This document shows positions 8,813-17,363 of a stretch of DNA of 64,000 bases, piece by piece. Source of the DNA: Mariniphaga sediminis (GTDB lineage: Bacteria; Bacteroidota; Bacteroidia; Bacteroidales; Prolixibacteraceae). A program made the translations under genes and the position numbers. The notes below the pieces were generated by a model, which saw only the letters and a list, made by a program, of their open reading frames with translations, had not been told where the DNA came from and made no database searches. Location: the NCBI RefSeq assembly GCF_003573545.1, contig NZ_QWET01000002.1:372001-436000 (forward strand), given 5' to 3'. Numbering within the stretch: the first letter of the stretch is position 1; each line of letters opens with the position of its first letter.

Positions 8813-9370
8813 ATGAAGAGTCAATTATTACTATTGAGTTTAATTATCTCACTGGCAGGCCTGGCACAAGAAAAAAGCAATGATTTGAACAATGTACTTA
8901 GAATAAACGTGCTAAGTCCGGGGATAGAATTTGAAATGCCACTCTCTGAAAAATCAACGCTGGCGGCCAATACAGGAATAGGGATACAGGGAAGTTATCT
9001 GCATTTGGACTATACCAATTCGGGAATTACCTACTATATCGCCCCATTTTTAGATGTAACCTACAAAAAGCTTTACAACAGAGAATCAAGATTATCAAAG
9101 AATAAAAATCTGGACTACAATTCCGGAAATTATTGGGGAATCAGGTTGCTGACCAATTTTAAAGAAGTAGAATCTCATAATGTTTTAAGAAAGGACAAAA
9201 CAAGCTTTGCATTGGGACCAACCTGGGGAATTCAACGAGCCTATGGAAAAATGCATTTAATGTTTGACATCGGATCTGTGTATTACTTTGACACAAAAGG
9301 GAATAATGGATTTTTTCCTGTTATGCTACAGTTAAACCTGGGGTTCAATATAAAAAAGTGGGATAGATAA
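8813..9370 (+). CDS. Exported protein, probably a small outer-membrane beta-barrel
   Basis: 185 residues. The N-terminus MKSQLLLLSLIISLAGLAQ is a typical signal peptide, cleaved near residue 19. The mature part shows alternating hydrophobic and polar strands with aromatic ends (for example SYLHLDYTNSGITYYIAPF and KMHLMFDIGSVYYF), as in small outer-membrane barrels, and it ends in a strand-like segment. No enzymatic motif is seen. It is the last gene of the three-gene group lying between the duplicated VOC segments. Base composition is A+T-rich like its neighbours. Function unknown. Confidence 0.65.
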   Translation: MKSQLLLLSLIISLAGLAQEKSNDLNNVLRINVLSPGIEFEMPLSEKSTLAANTGIGIQGSYLHLDYTNSGITYYIAPFLDVTYKKLYNRESRLSKNKNLDYNSGNYWGIRLLTNFKEVESHNVLRKDKTSFALGPTWGIQRAYGKMHLMFDIGSVYYFDTKGNNGFFPVMLQLNLGFNIKKWDR

Positions 9371-9454
9371 TTCATCCAGGATGAAAGCGCAAAGTGCCAA
9401 CAATACCCGGTGAGAGATGTCGCAAATTTCCAATTTTAGCCAGTCGGTTGAAAC

Positions 9455-9462
9455 TACTTTTG
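9455..9462 (+). promoter_or_regulatory. Candidate -7 promoter element of the VOC gene
   Basis: TACTTTTG fits TAnnTTTG and lies 32 bases before ATG 9494. In the duplicate copy this box is removed by the 74-bp deletion, consistent with that copy being dead. Confidence 0.5.
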
Positions 9463-9493
9463 CATTGTGTTTTGATTTTAAACTAAAAAAGAA

Positions 9494-9859
9494 ATGAAAA
9501 TGACAAAGCTAATTTCGTGGGTAGAAATCCCGGCAACCGATTTCGAAAGAGCCGTAAAATTTTATGGTTCTGTACTAAAAATTGACTTACAGGTGTTTGA
9601 TTGTGGTCAGGAAAAAATGGCCTGTTTTCCAAACGGTGAAGGCGCCATTTCCTGCGCACCTGGTTTTAACCCCGGCAAGGACGGAACACTGGTCAGTTTC
9701 AATGTAGAAAAGGATTTAGACGGAGCAATTGACAGGGTTACAGAAAATGGAGGAACCCTTGTTCAGTCCAAAACAAAGATTGAGGTGGAAGGCAGGGGTT
9801 ACTTCGCGCTGTTCATTGATTGTGAAGGCAATAAAGTAGGACTTTACGGCGATGAATAA
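9494..9859 (+). CDS. VOC-family (glyoxalase-like) protein
   Basis: 121 residues, one full vicinal-oxygen-chelate domain of two beta-alpha-beta-beta-beta modules: WVEIPATDFERAVKFYGSVL opens the first and VEGRGYFALFIDCEGNKVGLY closes the second. Members bind a divalent metal or a small ligand; the stand-alone form here, next to an AraC regulator, is common in Bacteroidota and its substrate is unknown. ATG 9494 and ATG 9500 are both possible; the first follows an A-rich stretch. A deleted relic of the same gene lies at 7177-7474, which shows the locus has been duplicated. Confidence 0.88.
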   Translation: MKMTKLISWVEIPATDFERAVKFYGSVLKIDLQVFDCGQEKMACFPNGEGAISCAPGFNPGKDGTLVSFNVEKDLDGAIDRVTENGGTLVQSKTKIEVEGRGYFALFIDCEGNKVGLYGDE

Positions 9860-9872
9860 TGTAAATTAAAGT

Positions 9873-9923
9873 TATGGCCTGGTTACTCTCAGGCCATATT
9901 CTTGATTCAATTCACTAAATTTG
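9873..9923 (+). promoter_or_regulatory. Hairpin plus TAnnTTTG promoter, copy B, upstream of the AraC gene
   Basis: A 9-bp stem (TATGGCCTG / CAGGCCATA, 9873-9898, 8-base loop) is followed by TAAATTTG at 9916-9923, 19 bases before ATG 9943. It is nearly identical to the module at 7421-7473, but it drives a different gene. Confidence 0.5.
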
Positions 9924-9942
9924 TATTACTGACTCAGTAAAA

Positions 9943-10758
9943 ATGGAGTATCGTATTGCAAAACCATCGTTGCCGTTATCAAAGTTCGTAAAACATTACT
10001 GGACGATTGAAAGCTGCATACCCATTCATCAAAGACATACTCAAAGAATTGTCCCCACCGGTTTATTGGAACTTATCTTCTATTTGGGAGACAGGCCCGT
10101 GTCAAATGACACGACAAAATCGATCAACGAAAATACTGTAATATCCGGGCATCTAGGTGCATTTTATGACATTCACATTTCCGGAAAACTTTCATTGTTT
10201 TCTGTTTTGTTTGAACCTCACGGCCTGAGTATGTTTCTGGATATCCCCCTGAATGAATTGTACAATCAAAATGTTCCCTTAAAGTACCTGTTCAAACATG
10301 ACATTGTTGAAATTGAAACAAAATTATCTGAGGCAAAATCATTTACAGAGAGAATAAAAGTTATTGAAAACTATCTTTTAAAGCTACTGAGCAAAAGCAC
10401 GAACAAATATAGTTACAACAGGATTGAACAAAGTATTCACATCATCAACCAAACGCGCGGAGTTGTTACGATTGATTTTCTCGCTTCCAAAGCATGTTTT
10501 AGCCGGAAACAATTTGAAAGAGTTTTTTCCCACTATGTTGGAACCACTCCCAAACAATTTTTAAAAACAATTCGATTTCAAAATTCACTGGATGTAAAGT
10601 CGAAGAATAAGTCGCCCAACTTAACAGACCTTACTTACAGCTGCGGGTATTACGATCAATCGCACATGATAAATGATTTCCAAAAGCTGGCCGGCATGAC
10701 TCCCAAACAATATTTTGACGAATGTGAACCTTTCTCAGACTATTTCCAGACCCCCTGA
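9943..10758 (+). CDS. AraC-family transcriptional regulator
   Basis: 271 residues. The N-terminal half starts YRIAKPSLPLSKFVKHYWTIE and has the cupin-like sensor typical of AraC proteins with the DUF6597 domain. The C-terminal ~100 residues hold two helix-turn-helix units: first TIDFLASKACFSRKQFERVF, then LTDLTYSCGYYDQSHMINDF with the TPKQYF end. It probably controls the VOC gene just upstream (83 bases apart, same strand) and possibly the three-gene group, since both promoters belong to the duplicated module. The effector is unknown. Confidence 0.88.
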   Translation: MEYRIAKPSLPLSKFVKHYWTIESCIPIHQRHTQRIVPTGLLELIFYLGDRPVSNDTTKSINENTVISGHLGAFYDIHISGKLSLFSVLFEPHGLSMFLDIPLNELYNQNVPLKYLFKHDIVEIETKLSEAKSFTERIKVIENYLLKLLSKSTNKYSYNRIEQSIHIINQTRGVVTIDFLASKACFSRKQFERVFSHYVGTTPKQFLKTIRFQNSLDVKSKNKSPNLTDLTYSCGYYDQSHMINDFQKLAGMTPKQYFDECEPFSDYFQTP

Positions 10759-10778
10759 CAATAAAACACACAAAAAAA

Positions 10779-11795
10779 TCAGATACAATTCACCTCCCGT
10801 TCAAGCTGAACACCAAATTTTTCCCAAACAGCCTGCCTTATTTTTTCTGAAAAATTAAAAACCTCTTTTCCTGTGGCATTGCCGTAGTTTACCAGCACCA
10901 ACGCCTGTTTTTCATGCACCCCCACATTGCCTTCTCGGCGGCCTTTCCAACCTGCTTTTTCGATAAGCCATCCCGCCGCCAGTTTCGCTTCCTTTTCATT
11001 GACCGGGTAAACCGGCACCTCCGGAAAACGCTCGCGAATCTTTTCGGCAAACTCAACTGTTACTACCGGATTTTTAAAAAAGCTGCCGGCATTGCCAAGC
11101 TCATTTACATCGGGTAATTTGGAGGCGCGGATTTCAATCACCGCCTTCCGTATGTTTTGCAGGCTGACTTCTCCCAGCGTGTTTACCTTTTCTTCCACCT
11201 GTCCGTAAGCGAGGTTAAATTCCGGAAATTTATCCAGTTTAAAAATGACTGATGTGATAACTACCCGGTTTTTCAGTTCCTTTTTGAACAGGCTGTCACG
11301 GTAAGCAAATTCACAAGCAGAAGCCGGAAATTCTACTGGCATTTTCTGCTGAAGATCAAATCCTTTGACCCGTTCTATCACATGACTTACTTCCTGTCCG
11401 TAAGCACCAATGTTTTGCACCGGTGCAGCGCCTACTGAACCGGGAATCTGAGAAAGGTTTTCCACTCCACCGGCCCCGAAATCCACACAATATTTTACAA
11501 AATCGTCCCACACTTCGCCGGCACCCGCTTCAAACCATACATACTGCCTGTCCTCTTTTACTTTAAAAATCCCCGGAATATTCGGATGGATGACCAACCC
11601 TTCAAAATCATCCCGGAATAGCACGTTGCTGCCCCCTCCCAATACAAACAACGGAAGGTTGTTCCAGGATTCATTCGAACTTACAAACGTTTGCAAGTCC
11701 TCGGTTTCGGTAAATTCAAAAAAGTAACGGGCGCGGGCTTTTAAACCAAAAGTATTATGCGGTGTTAAAGCGTAGTTCTCGGAAAAACGAATCAT
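10779..11795 (-). CDS. murB: UDP-N-acetylmuramate dehydrogenase MurB
   Basis: 338 residues from the ATG at 11795. An upstream TTG (11813) is unlikely because it coincides with a TAnnTTTG box on this strand. The FAD-binding PCMH fold shows LFVLGGGSNVLF and IPGSVGAAPVQNIGAYGQEV. The C-terminal domain has NAGSFFKNPVV, whose serine is the catalytic proton donor in MurB, and GWLIEKAGWKG. The enzyme reduces UDP-GlcNAc-enolpyruvate to UDP-MurNAc with NADPH in the cytoplasm, the second committed step of peptidoglycan synthesis. It is monocistronic and convergent with the AraC gene. Confidence 0.95.
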   Translation of the reverse strand: MIRFSENYALTPHNTFGLKARARYFFEFTETEDLQTFVSSNESWNNLPLFVLGGGSNVLFRDDFEGLVIHPNIPGIFKVKEDRQYVWFEAGAGEVWDDFVKYCVDFGAGGVENLSQIPGSVGAAPVQNIGAYGQEVSHVIERVKGFDLQQKMPVEFPASACEFAYRDSLFKKELKNRVVITSVIFKLDKFPEFNLAYGQVEEKVNTLGEVSLQNIRKAVIEIRASKLPDVNELGNAGSFFKNPVVTVEFAEKIRERFPEVPVYPVNEKEAKLAAGWLIEKAGWKGRREGNVGVHEKQALVLVNYGNATGKEVFNFSEKIRQAVWEKFGVQLEREVNCI

Positions 11796-11810
11796 GTAAA
11801 AAATTTTCGG

Positions 11811-11818
11811 CAAAGATA
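11811..11818 (-). promoter_or_regulatory. Candidate -7 promoter element of murB
   Basis: Read leftward the bases are TATCTTTG, a full match to TAnnTTTG, 15 bases upstream of the murB ATG at 11795. No -33 TTG at standard spacing was found. Confidence 0.45.
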
Positions 11819-11880
11819 GAAGAATAAAATGTTGTTATAAAATGCCGGATTTTCTACTTTTAACTTTTCAAAAAAATAAA

Positions 11881-12912
11881 ATGGACACAGCAAAAAAGAT
11901 TTATGTTTTCCTGATTCTGATAACCATCGTAGTAGTTCTCATTTATGCACAAAGTATTATCATCCCATTCATCCTGGCCATTCTCTTTTTATTTTTGATA
12001 CGCGTCATCAGAAGAATACTGGCAAAAATTAAATTCGTAAGCCGGTGGCCCCAATGGATTCTTACGCTTTTCTCTTCTGTTATACTACTCAGTTTTCTGG
12101 TATTTACAGTAGAAATGATTACGCGCAATATTCAGCACCTCACTGCCACACTGCCTGTTTACGAAGCCAATATCCATAAAATAACGCAACTGATAAATGC
12201 GCAATTTGAAGTAGATTTATCTGATATTCTGAATGATTTTGCCAAAGATTTGAATTTTGGTGGTATTCTTTCGAAAATCTTTTCGACACTCACCAATCTT
12301 TTTGGCGATGCTTTTATGGTACTTTTGTACCTAATCTTTCTGCTGCTTGAGGAGCCTACATTTCCGGGAAAAATGAAAGCCATGTATCCTGACAAAAAAC
12401 GTTTTGAGCAGGTAAACGGTCTGGTCAAAAAAATTGATCATTCGGTAAGCAGCTACATCGCCGTAAAAACAATGGCGAGTTTACTCACCGGTCTTTTAAG
12501 CTACTTTGTTTTACTTTTTGCAGGCATTGATGCCCCCATTTTTTGGGCTTTCCTCATTTTTATTTTGAATTTTATCCCCACCATTGGGTCGCTGGTCGCC
12601 ACACTTTTCCCTACTGTTTTTGCCCTGCTCCAGTTTGGAGAATTTACCCCGGCCATTCTTGTGCTGGCCGTTGTGGGAGCAATACAACTTGTTGTTGGCA
12701 ACCTACTGGAACCCCGTGTAATGGGCAGCTCCCTTAATATTACTCCGTTAGCGGTTTTCCTGACACTGGCACTTTGGGGCCTTATGTGGGGAATTACGGG
12801 CATGTTACTTAGTATCCCCATTACGGTTATTCTCATTATCATTATGTCAGAATTCCCGGAAACACGGCCGTTTGCCATTTTACTCAGCCGCACCGGAAAA
12901 ATAAAAGACTAA
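11881..12912 (+). CDS. AI-2E family (PerM-like) membrane protein
   Basis: 343 residues from ATG 11881. A TTG or ATG further upstream would add a tail (PDFLLLTF...) not usual in the family. About eight transmembrane helices are visible, with the family's C-terminal pattern: PIFWAFLIFILNFIPTIGSL followed by LEPRVMGSSLNITPLAVFLT. The family exports autoinducer-2 in E. coli (TqsA) or acts as a Na+/H+ antiporter in other bacteria; which applies here cannot be told. It is divergent from murB and convergent with the receiver-domain gene, whose stop lies 16 bases away. Confidence 0.85.
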   Translation: MDTAKKIYVFLILITIVVVLIYAQSIIIPFILAILFLFLIRVIRRILAKIKFVSRWPQWILTLFSSVILLSFLVFTVEMITRNIQHLTATLPVYEANIHKITQLINAQFEVDLSDILNDFAKDLNFGGILSKIFSTLTNLFGDAFMVLLYLIFLLLEEPTFPGKMKAMYPDKKRFEQVNGLVKKIDHSVSSYIAVKTMASLLTGLLSYFVLLFAGIDAPIFWAFLIFILNFIPTIGSLVATLFPTVFALLQFGEFTPAILVLAVVGAIQLVVGNLLEPRVMGSSLNITPLAVFLTLALWGLMWGITGMLLSIPITVILIIIMSEFPETRPFAILLSRTGKIKD

Positions 12913-12927
12913 CCGGAAACTTCCATT

Positions 12928-13425
12928 TCAGGAAGCCCCAAAAACAACAAAATAGAGAACTGCAAAAAGAACAATAAGAAAGACGATGGTCAAAAAGAGG
13001 ATAATAGATAACTGTATTTGTTTGTTCTTCCTTTCAAGATTTTTTGTCCTGCTGATTTTCCGAATCCGATCCATTACCTTATCGAGGGTAATCTTGTCTT
13101 TGATAATATAATCGTAGGCTCCAAACTTAATGGTATTAACAGCTACTTCCATACTTTCGTTATTGGTCAAAAATATGAATTCAGACTTCGGGCTTATTTT
13201 TCTAACCTTAAGAAAAACATCCATCCCGGTCATTTTCTCCAAAAAATAATCCTGGATTATTATATCCGGCTTTTCGCCGTTTTCAATCGTTTTCACACAT
13301 TCTTCTCCAGAAAAAAACGATTTAACATGTGTGTAATTTTGATTTTTCAGGAATTCGGTTACAAGCTTGTTGTAAACTTCGTTGTCCTCCACAACATAAA
13401 TAAGGTTGCTTTTTTTCTCGGCCAT
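12928..13425 (-). CDS. Membrane-tethered response-regulator receiver protein
   Basis: 165 residues. Residues about 7-125 form a CheY-like receiver domain: acidic pair E13/D14, phospho-acceptor D59 (IIIQDYFL), T87 and K109 are all present, so phosphorylation is plausible. Instead of an output domain there is a basic linker (RTKNLERKNKQ) and one strongly hydrophobic helix (about 138-162). This would leave the receiver in the cytoplasm anchored by a C-terminal tail. No histidine kinase is adjacent. Receiver proteins are normally soluble, so the tail anchor is unusual. Role unknown; it could be a phosphate sink or scaffold at the membrane. Confidence 0.8.
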   Translation of the reverse strand: MAEKKSNLIYVVEDNEVYNKLVTEFLKNQNYTHVKSFFSGEECVKTIENGEKPDIIIQDYFLEKMTGMDVFLKVRKISPKSEFIFLTNNESMEVAVNTIKFGAYDYIIKDKITLDKVMDRIRKISRTKNLERKNKQIQLSIILFLTIVFLIVLFAVLYFVVFGAS

Positions 13426-13626
13426 CTTTTCAGTTTTAGGTTTATTTAGATTCCCTAAAAATAAAACATTTTTGAAGAATACAAACTTTTGTTAGAATTA
13501 ACTGATTCAAACATTGATTAGCAGCAAATTATCTGACAGGGGAAACAGGGAACAGAATTAATTCCTATTTTTATCTTTTCTGAAAAGAAGGTATATCTGA
13601 ACAGCTACTCAATAAAATAATTTTTT

Positions 13627-14601
13627 ATGCTAAAAACAATTTTAACCGGCATGGTAATTTCAATTTCATCACTCCTTGCATCTTCCCAAACCTTCCCGAA
13701 GTTAGAAGAAGCTTTCAGGTTGAAACAACTGGAACCGCCTTCCGGGAAAGTACGTGTGGTACTGGATACCGATACTTATAATGAAGTGGACGACCAGTTT
13801 GCGCTGGCTTATGCCTATTTGTCGAAAGAAAAAATACAACTGGAAGCGGTGTACGCTGCCCCGTTTCACAATGCCCGTTCAGAAGGTCCTGCCGACGGCA
13901 TGGAAAAAAGCTATCAGGAAATTCTGCGGCTTTTGAAGATGCTGGGAAAATCTCCTGAAAAATTTGCCTTTCGCGGTTCCGACCGCTATTTGGAAGATGT
14001 AACCCGTCCTGTTCGTAGCGAAGCAGCACTCGACCTGGTGCAAAAAGCGATGGCAAGCAGTCCGGAGAACCCGCTTTATGTGGTGCCGGTTGGCTGTATT
14101 ACCAATATTGCTTCGGCTATTTTGATAGAACCTGAAATTATTAAAAACATAGTAGTTGTTTGGTTAGGCGGCAACGGGTTAAACTGGCCCCACCAGCGGG
14201 AATTTAATCTGAAACAGGATGTACTGGCAGCCCGTGTGGTTTTCGATTCAGGGGTACCTCTTGTCGTCATGCCCTGTCGCCCTGTGGTATCACACTTTCA
14301 TACAACTATTCCCGAGTTAAAATATTATTTGGAAGGGAAAAACGAGTTGTCGGATTACCTGTACAACATTGTGTGTGAATACAGCGGAGGAAAAGAGGCC
14401 TACTCCAAAGTAATCTGGGATGTAACAACAGTGGCCTGGCTTGTAAATCCGACGTGGATTCAAACCGATCTGGTTCACAGTCCGGTACTCACCGACCAGA
14501 TGACCTTCAGTGTCGATCATTCCCGCCACTTTATACGAATGGCTACAGACCTCCGTCGCGACGCTATTTTCAGGGACTTATTCAGCAAATTGGCCAGATA
14601 G
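13627..14601 (+). CDS. Exported nucleoside hydrolase
   Basis: 324 residues. A signal peptide (about 1-20, ending SLLASS-QTF) is followed by an inosine/uridine-preferring nucleoside hydrolase domain. The calcium-binding N-terminal motif appears as VVLDTDTYNEVDD, with D47, D49, D55 and D56, a spaced variant of the usual DTDPGxDD. The family splits N-glycosidic bonds of ribonucleosides to base and ribose; with a signal peptide it would act in the periplasm. It ends exactly where the oppositely oriented gene ends (no spacer). Substrate preference cannot be read. The altered motif might mean a related glycoside substrate. Confidence 0.85.
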   Translation: MLKTILTGMVISISSLLASSQTFPKLEEAFRLKQLEPPSGKVRVVLDTDTYNEVDDQFALAYAYLSKEKIQLEAVYAAPFHNARSEGPADGMEKSYQEILRLLKMLGKSPEKFAFRGSDRYLEDVTRPVRSEAALDLVQKAMASSPENPLYVVPVGCITNIASAILIEPEIIKNIVVVWLGGNGLNWPHQREFNLKQDVLAARVVFDSGVPLVVMPCRPVVSHFHTTIPELKYYLEGKNELSDYLYNIVCEYSGGKEAYSKVIWDVTTVAWLVNPTWIQTDLVHSPVLTDQMTFSVDHSRHFIRMATDLRRDAIFRDLFSKLAR

Positions 14602-15357
14602 TTAGTTGCGGAACAAAATCTTCCCCTCTAACGGAACGGCGCGGTAAATAGCCCTGGCATCGTTGTCATTCAGCCACAAATAGAGAACGGGAGAATAGGT
14701 CTCCGGGAAAATTTCATTAAAAAAATTGCGGGTAAAGTACTTTATTAAATCGTATGTAGGGTGCATTATAAATGTTGAATCCTGATTCAATTTTACACCG
14801 GTTATCACTACACACACATTATTGCCGGTTACAAATGACCAATTCACCGGAGCGTTTTGCAAATTAGCGGTTTCTGCCCCGGAGCCAATTGTTTCTTTTT
14901 GAAAAGCCTGAATCTTTTTAACAGGCTTTTTGCTAAGATTGGCCTTTTCATTTCCTATGCATGTAATTTGTGCAAAACGCCTGTATGCCTCCTGACTCAG
15001 GTCATCTAAAAAAACTCCAGGATACTTTCGAAGGATTTTTGTATGAAAAAGTTCCATGCCCTTCAATTGTAACTGCACGGTACTGTCAGACAAGTCGATT
15101 ACCATACTTATCGAATCTGATTGGGCTAAAACCCGGAGTTGCTCAAGCAAAAAGATATCTTTCTGTAACTTACGAACCTCGCTGTTGTTCCAACCGGCAG
15201 TGTGTACATCACTCCTGAGGGGAACGGATACAGACTTCCCAAAGCCTGTATATGAAGAACTTACTGCAAAAACCAGCCGAACTACAAAAAAAACGAGCAG
15301 CAATGTAAACACAGCAATAATTGAAAATAATCCTTTTCTTTTTTTCAAAAAATTCAT
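14602..15357 (-). CDS. Conserved unknown, single-pass membrane-anchored, in an L,D-transpeptidase cluster
   Basis: 251 residues. After a basic N-terminus (MNFLKKRKG) there is one transmembrane helix (about 11-32), so most of the protein is periplasmic. No known motif is recognised. A segment near 75-95 (LRVLAQSDSISMVIDLSDSTVQLQLKG) resembles the start of the short beta-domain found in L,D-transpeptidase-associated proteins. It starts 11 bases after the stop of the second L,D-transpeptidase and is surely co-transcribed with it, so a role in 3-3 cross-linking or lipoprotein attachment is inferred. It abuts the nucleoside hydrolase tail to tail. Confidence 0.65.
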   Translation of the reverse strand: MNFLKKRKGLFSIIAVFTLLLVFFVVRLVFAVSSSYTGFGKSVSVPLRSDVHTAGWNNSEVRKLQKDIFLLEQLRVLAQSDSISMVIDLSDSTVQLQLKGMELFHTKILRKYPGVFLDDLSQEAYRRFAQITCIGNEKANLSKKPVKKIQAFQKETIGSGAETANLQNAPVNWSFVTGNNVCVVITGVKLNQDSTFIMHPTYDLIKYFTRNFFNEIFPETYSPVLYLWLNDNDARAIYRAVPLEGKILFRN

Positions 15358-15368
15358 TTTATCCCGGT

Positions 15369-16049
15369 TTAATAAATATACACTTTAGACCCGACTTGAA
15401 GTGTTTTGTAAATATGCTCCAGATCCTGGTCATTTAGCCGGATACAACCATGTGTAACAGGCTGTCCGATTAGCCTCTGATAAAGAGTACCGTGAATCAG
15501 GTATCCTTTTCCAAGGTCGAGGGCATAATCGCCAAGAACTCCACGTTCATAGCGGGAAGGGTGGCCAGGAGGGGGTGGCGGCAATCCTTCTTCGATAAAT
15601 GCCCAATCGGGTTTGCGCCAAACCGGGTCGGTCATTTTATTTTTTATGGTGAACACTCCTTTGGGCGTCTCAAACAACCAACTTTGTAAACTGTCGGCCT
15701 CCAGATGAATGAAACTCCCGGTGGAACACAAACCACTTCTTACCACTTGCCGGTTTTGGTACAAGCGGAATGTATTGTTTGTGGTATTAACAATCAGAAA
15801 TGCATCTCCTGCGAAGGTCAGCCGGTGTAACTTCCTTTTTAGCATCTCTGCTTTCTGCTTCATCTGACTCAACTCCCTTTCAGAAACCCGGACTGTATCA
15901 GGCAGTATATTCCCGGATGATTTGCCCCGGTAAACGGAATACTGGACAAACGGCACTAAAAACAGGTTAGCTGCAACAAAAAGCCCTAACACAAAAACCC
16001 AAAAAAACATCCGGGCAAAAGAGTGCAGGTATTTTCTGATATTCCACAT
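15369..16049 (-). CDS. L,D-transpeptidase (YkuD family), membrane-anchored
   Basis: 226 residues from ATG 16049; longer upstream starts would overlap the previous gene. One N-terminal transmembrane helix (about 10-35) and a helical linker precede a YkuD domain. The catalytic signature is PVTHGCIRLNDQD, with C202 as nucleophile and the preceding His. A proline-rich loop GLPPPPPGHPSRYERG lies in the domain. The enzyme makes 3-3 peptidoglycan cross-links or attaches proteins to peptidoglycan in the periplasm. It begins two bases after the stop of the upstream L,D-transpeptidase, so the two are translated together. Confidence 0.9.
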   Translation of the reverse strand: MWNIRKYLHSFARMFFWVFVLGLFVAANLFLVPFVQYSVYRGKSSGNILPDTVRVSERELSQMKQKAEMLKRKLHRLTFAGDAFLIVNTTNNTFRLYQNRQVVRSGLCSTGSFIHLEADSLQSWLFETPKGVFTIKNKMTDPVWRKPDWAFIEEGLPPPPPGHPSRYERGVLGDYALDLGKGYLIHGTLYQRLIGQPVTHGCIRLNDQDLEHIYKTLQVGSKVYIY

Positions 16050-16051
16050 TT

Positions 16052-17164
16052 TTAGTTCAGGTATTCTTCCATTGACTTCCTTGATCCGACGATAATTACC
16101 GGGGTATTGACGGTCCCCAGCCTGTAAACTATATCCATTTCTCCATTTTCGAGTGCAATGCACCCATCGGTCCAATGAACTCCTTTTCCGCCTTCGCCAT
16201 GAATTTCTACTAACCCGCCGATACCCGCATTTTTTGATATTCTACCCAAACGCACCAGTTCATCATACTGCTTTTGATCCTCCTTGTTGGGATAATTCAA
16301 TAAAAGAGCTTTATAATATTTCGTTTTGGAGTTGCTCTTTTTGGTCTGAACTTTATATATTCCTTCCGGCGTTGCCTTGTCCCCCTTGATGGCCTTATCT
16401 CCCATCCAATTTTCGCCAAACTCAACGGCAAACGTTTTAAACTCTTTCCCCGATTTTAACACAATAAGTGAGGATTCCATTTTGTCAATCAAAAAAACGA
16501 TTTGCCCTTTTTGGGATAGGTTGTACGCCAATCGGGTATTTTCCTGCCAGCCCGGATAATTATTATAAAACTCCGTTAACTTAAAAAACGCCAGCTTCTC
16601 TGCTTGCGAGAGTTTTTGTTCTGCCCTGAAAATCGACCTTAGCGACTGCACATACTCATCTCTTTTAAATTCGATTTGCGCTTCCGTAAAGTACGTTTTC
16701 CCTTTACTAAACAAGTGCAGGATGGAACTTCCAAGCGCCAGGTTTTTATAGTATTTTTCAAAATATTCAATTTGCTTTTTCAAAAGAGCCAGTTTATGCT
16801 CTGCGTCTTGTTTCAGTTTCATTCTTGACTCATCAGCTTCTTCCACTGAAGACATTACCTGGTTATACGATTTAACCGCCAGTTCAGAAGTAAAAGAAAA
16901 ATCCCTCCTCATAAAAAATTGACGATTTTGGTATTCCCACTCAGCAATTGCATCATTGTAAAGTTTTTCAGCTTTCTTAAATGACTCTACTGCATACTTC
17001 CCGGTTTTTTTCCCTTTCGCTGAAGCGAGTGCTTCCCGGGCTCTGTTTATTTCTTCCACGGGCGGTTTATTGGCGGTATAAATAATTATCGCGTATCCCG
17101 AAAAAGCAAATAAAACAGCAAGAAAAAAATAAATGAGTAGCCGGGTTAATTTCTTCGCTTTCAT
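16052..17164 (-). CDS. L,D-transpeptidase (YkuD family) with helical N-terminal domain
   Basis: 370 residues. One transmembrane helix (about 8-28), then a long charged alpha-helical region (about 33-205, coiled-coil or TPR-like, with DUF4398-like segments such as AVESFKKAEKLYNDAIAEWEYQ), then a YkuD domain with GLVEIHGEGG and the catalytic HWTDGCIALEN (C335). The domain has the ErfK-like KATPEGIY pattern before it. It is the first gene of a leftward three-gene unit with a second L,D-transpeptidase and a membrane-anchored unknown. The helical domain probably binds a partner or the wall. ATG start at 17164. Confidence 0.9.
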   Translation of the reverse strand: MKAKKLTRLLIYFFLAVLFAFSGYAIIIYTANKPPVEEINRAREALASAKGKKTGKYAVESFKKAEKLYNDAIAEWEYQNRQFFMRRDFSFTSELAVKSYNQVMSSVEEADESRMKLKQDAEHKLALLKKQIEYFEKYYKNLALGSSILHLFSKGKTYFTEAQIEFKRDEYVQSLRSIFRAEQKLSQAEKLAFFKLTEFYNNYPGWQENTRLAYNLSQKGQIVFLIDKMESSLIVLKSGKEFKTFAVEFGENWMGDKAIKGDKATPEGIYKVQTKKSNSKTKYYKALLLNYPNKEDQKQYDELVRLGRISKNAGIGGLVEIHGEGGKGVHWTDGCIALENGEMDIVYRLGTVNTPVIIVGSRKSMEEYLN

Positions 17165-17308
17165 CTGTTTCCATATTTTTTGAATTCCGAATGCCTTCTC
17201 AGTCAGCTGACCGAGAAGACATCCGGAGACTCGTATAAACTTTAATCATTCTTGTTTGTGAATTTAGAATGATAAAAATTCATGTTCGTTCTATATACCT
17301 GCATATAA

Positions 17309-17336
17309 AATTACCGGGGGAAAATCCCCGGTAATT
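17309..17336 (-). terminator. Intrinsic terminator after the coiled-coil lipoprotein gene
   Basis: A perfect stem AATTACCGGGG / CCCCGGTAATT with a short A-rich loop. On the minus strand it is followed by TTTTATATG, so it fits a terminator for the gene ending at 17364 and separates it from the L,D-transpeptidase operon. Confidence 0.75.
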
Positions 17337-17363
17337 ATGAAATCTTATTTTTTGATGACCTTG

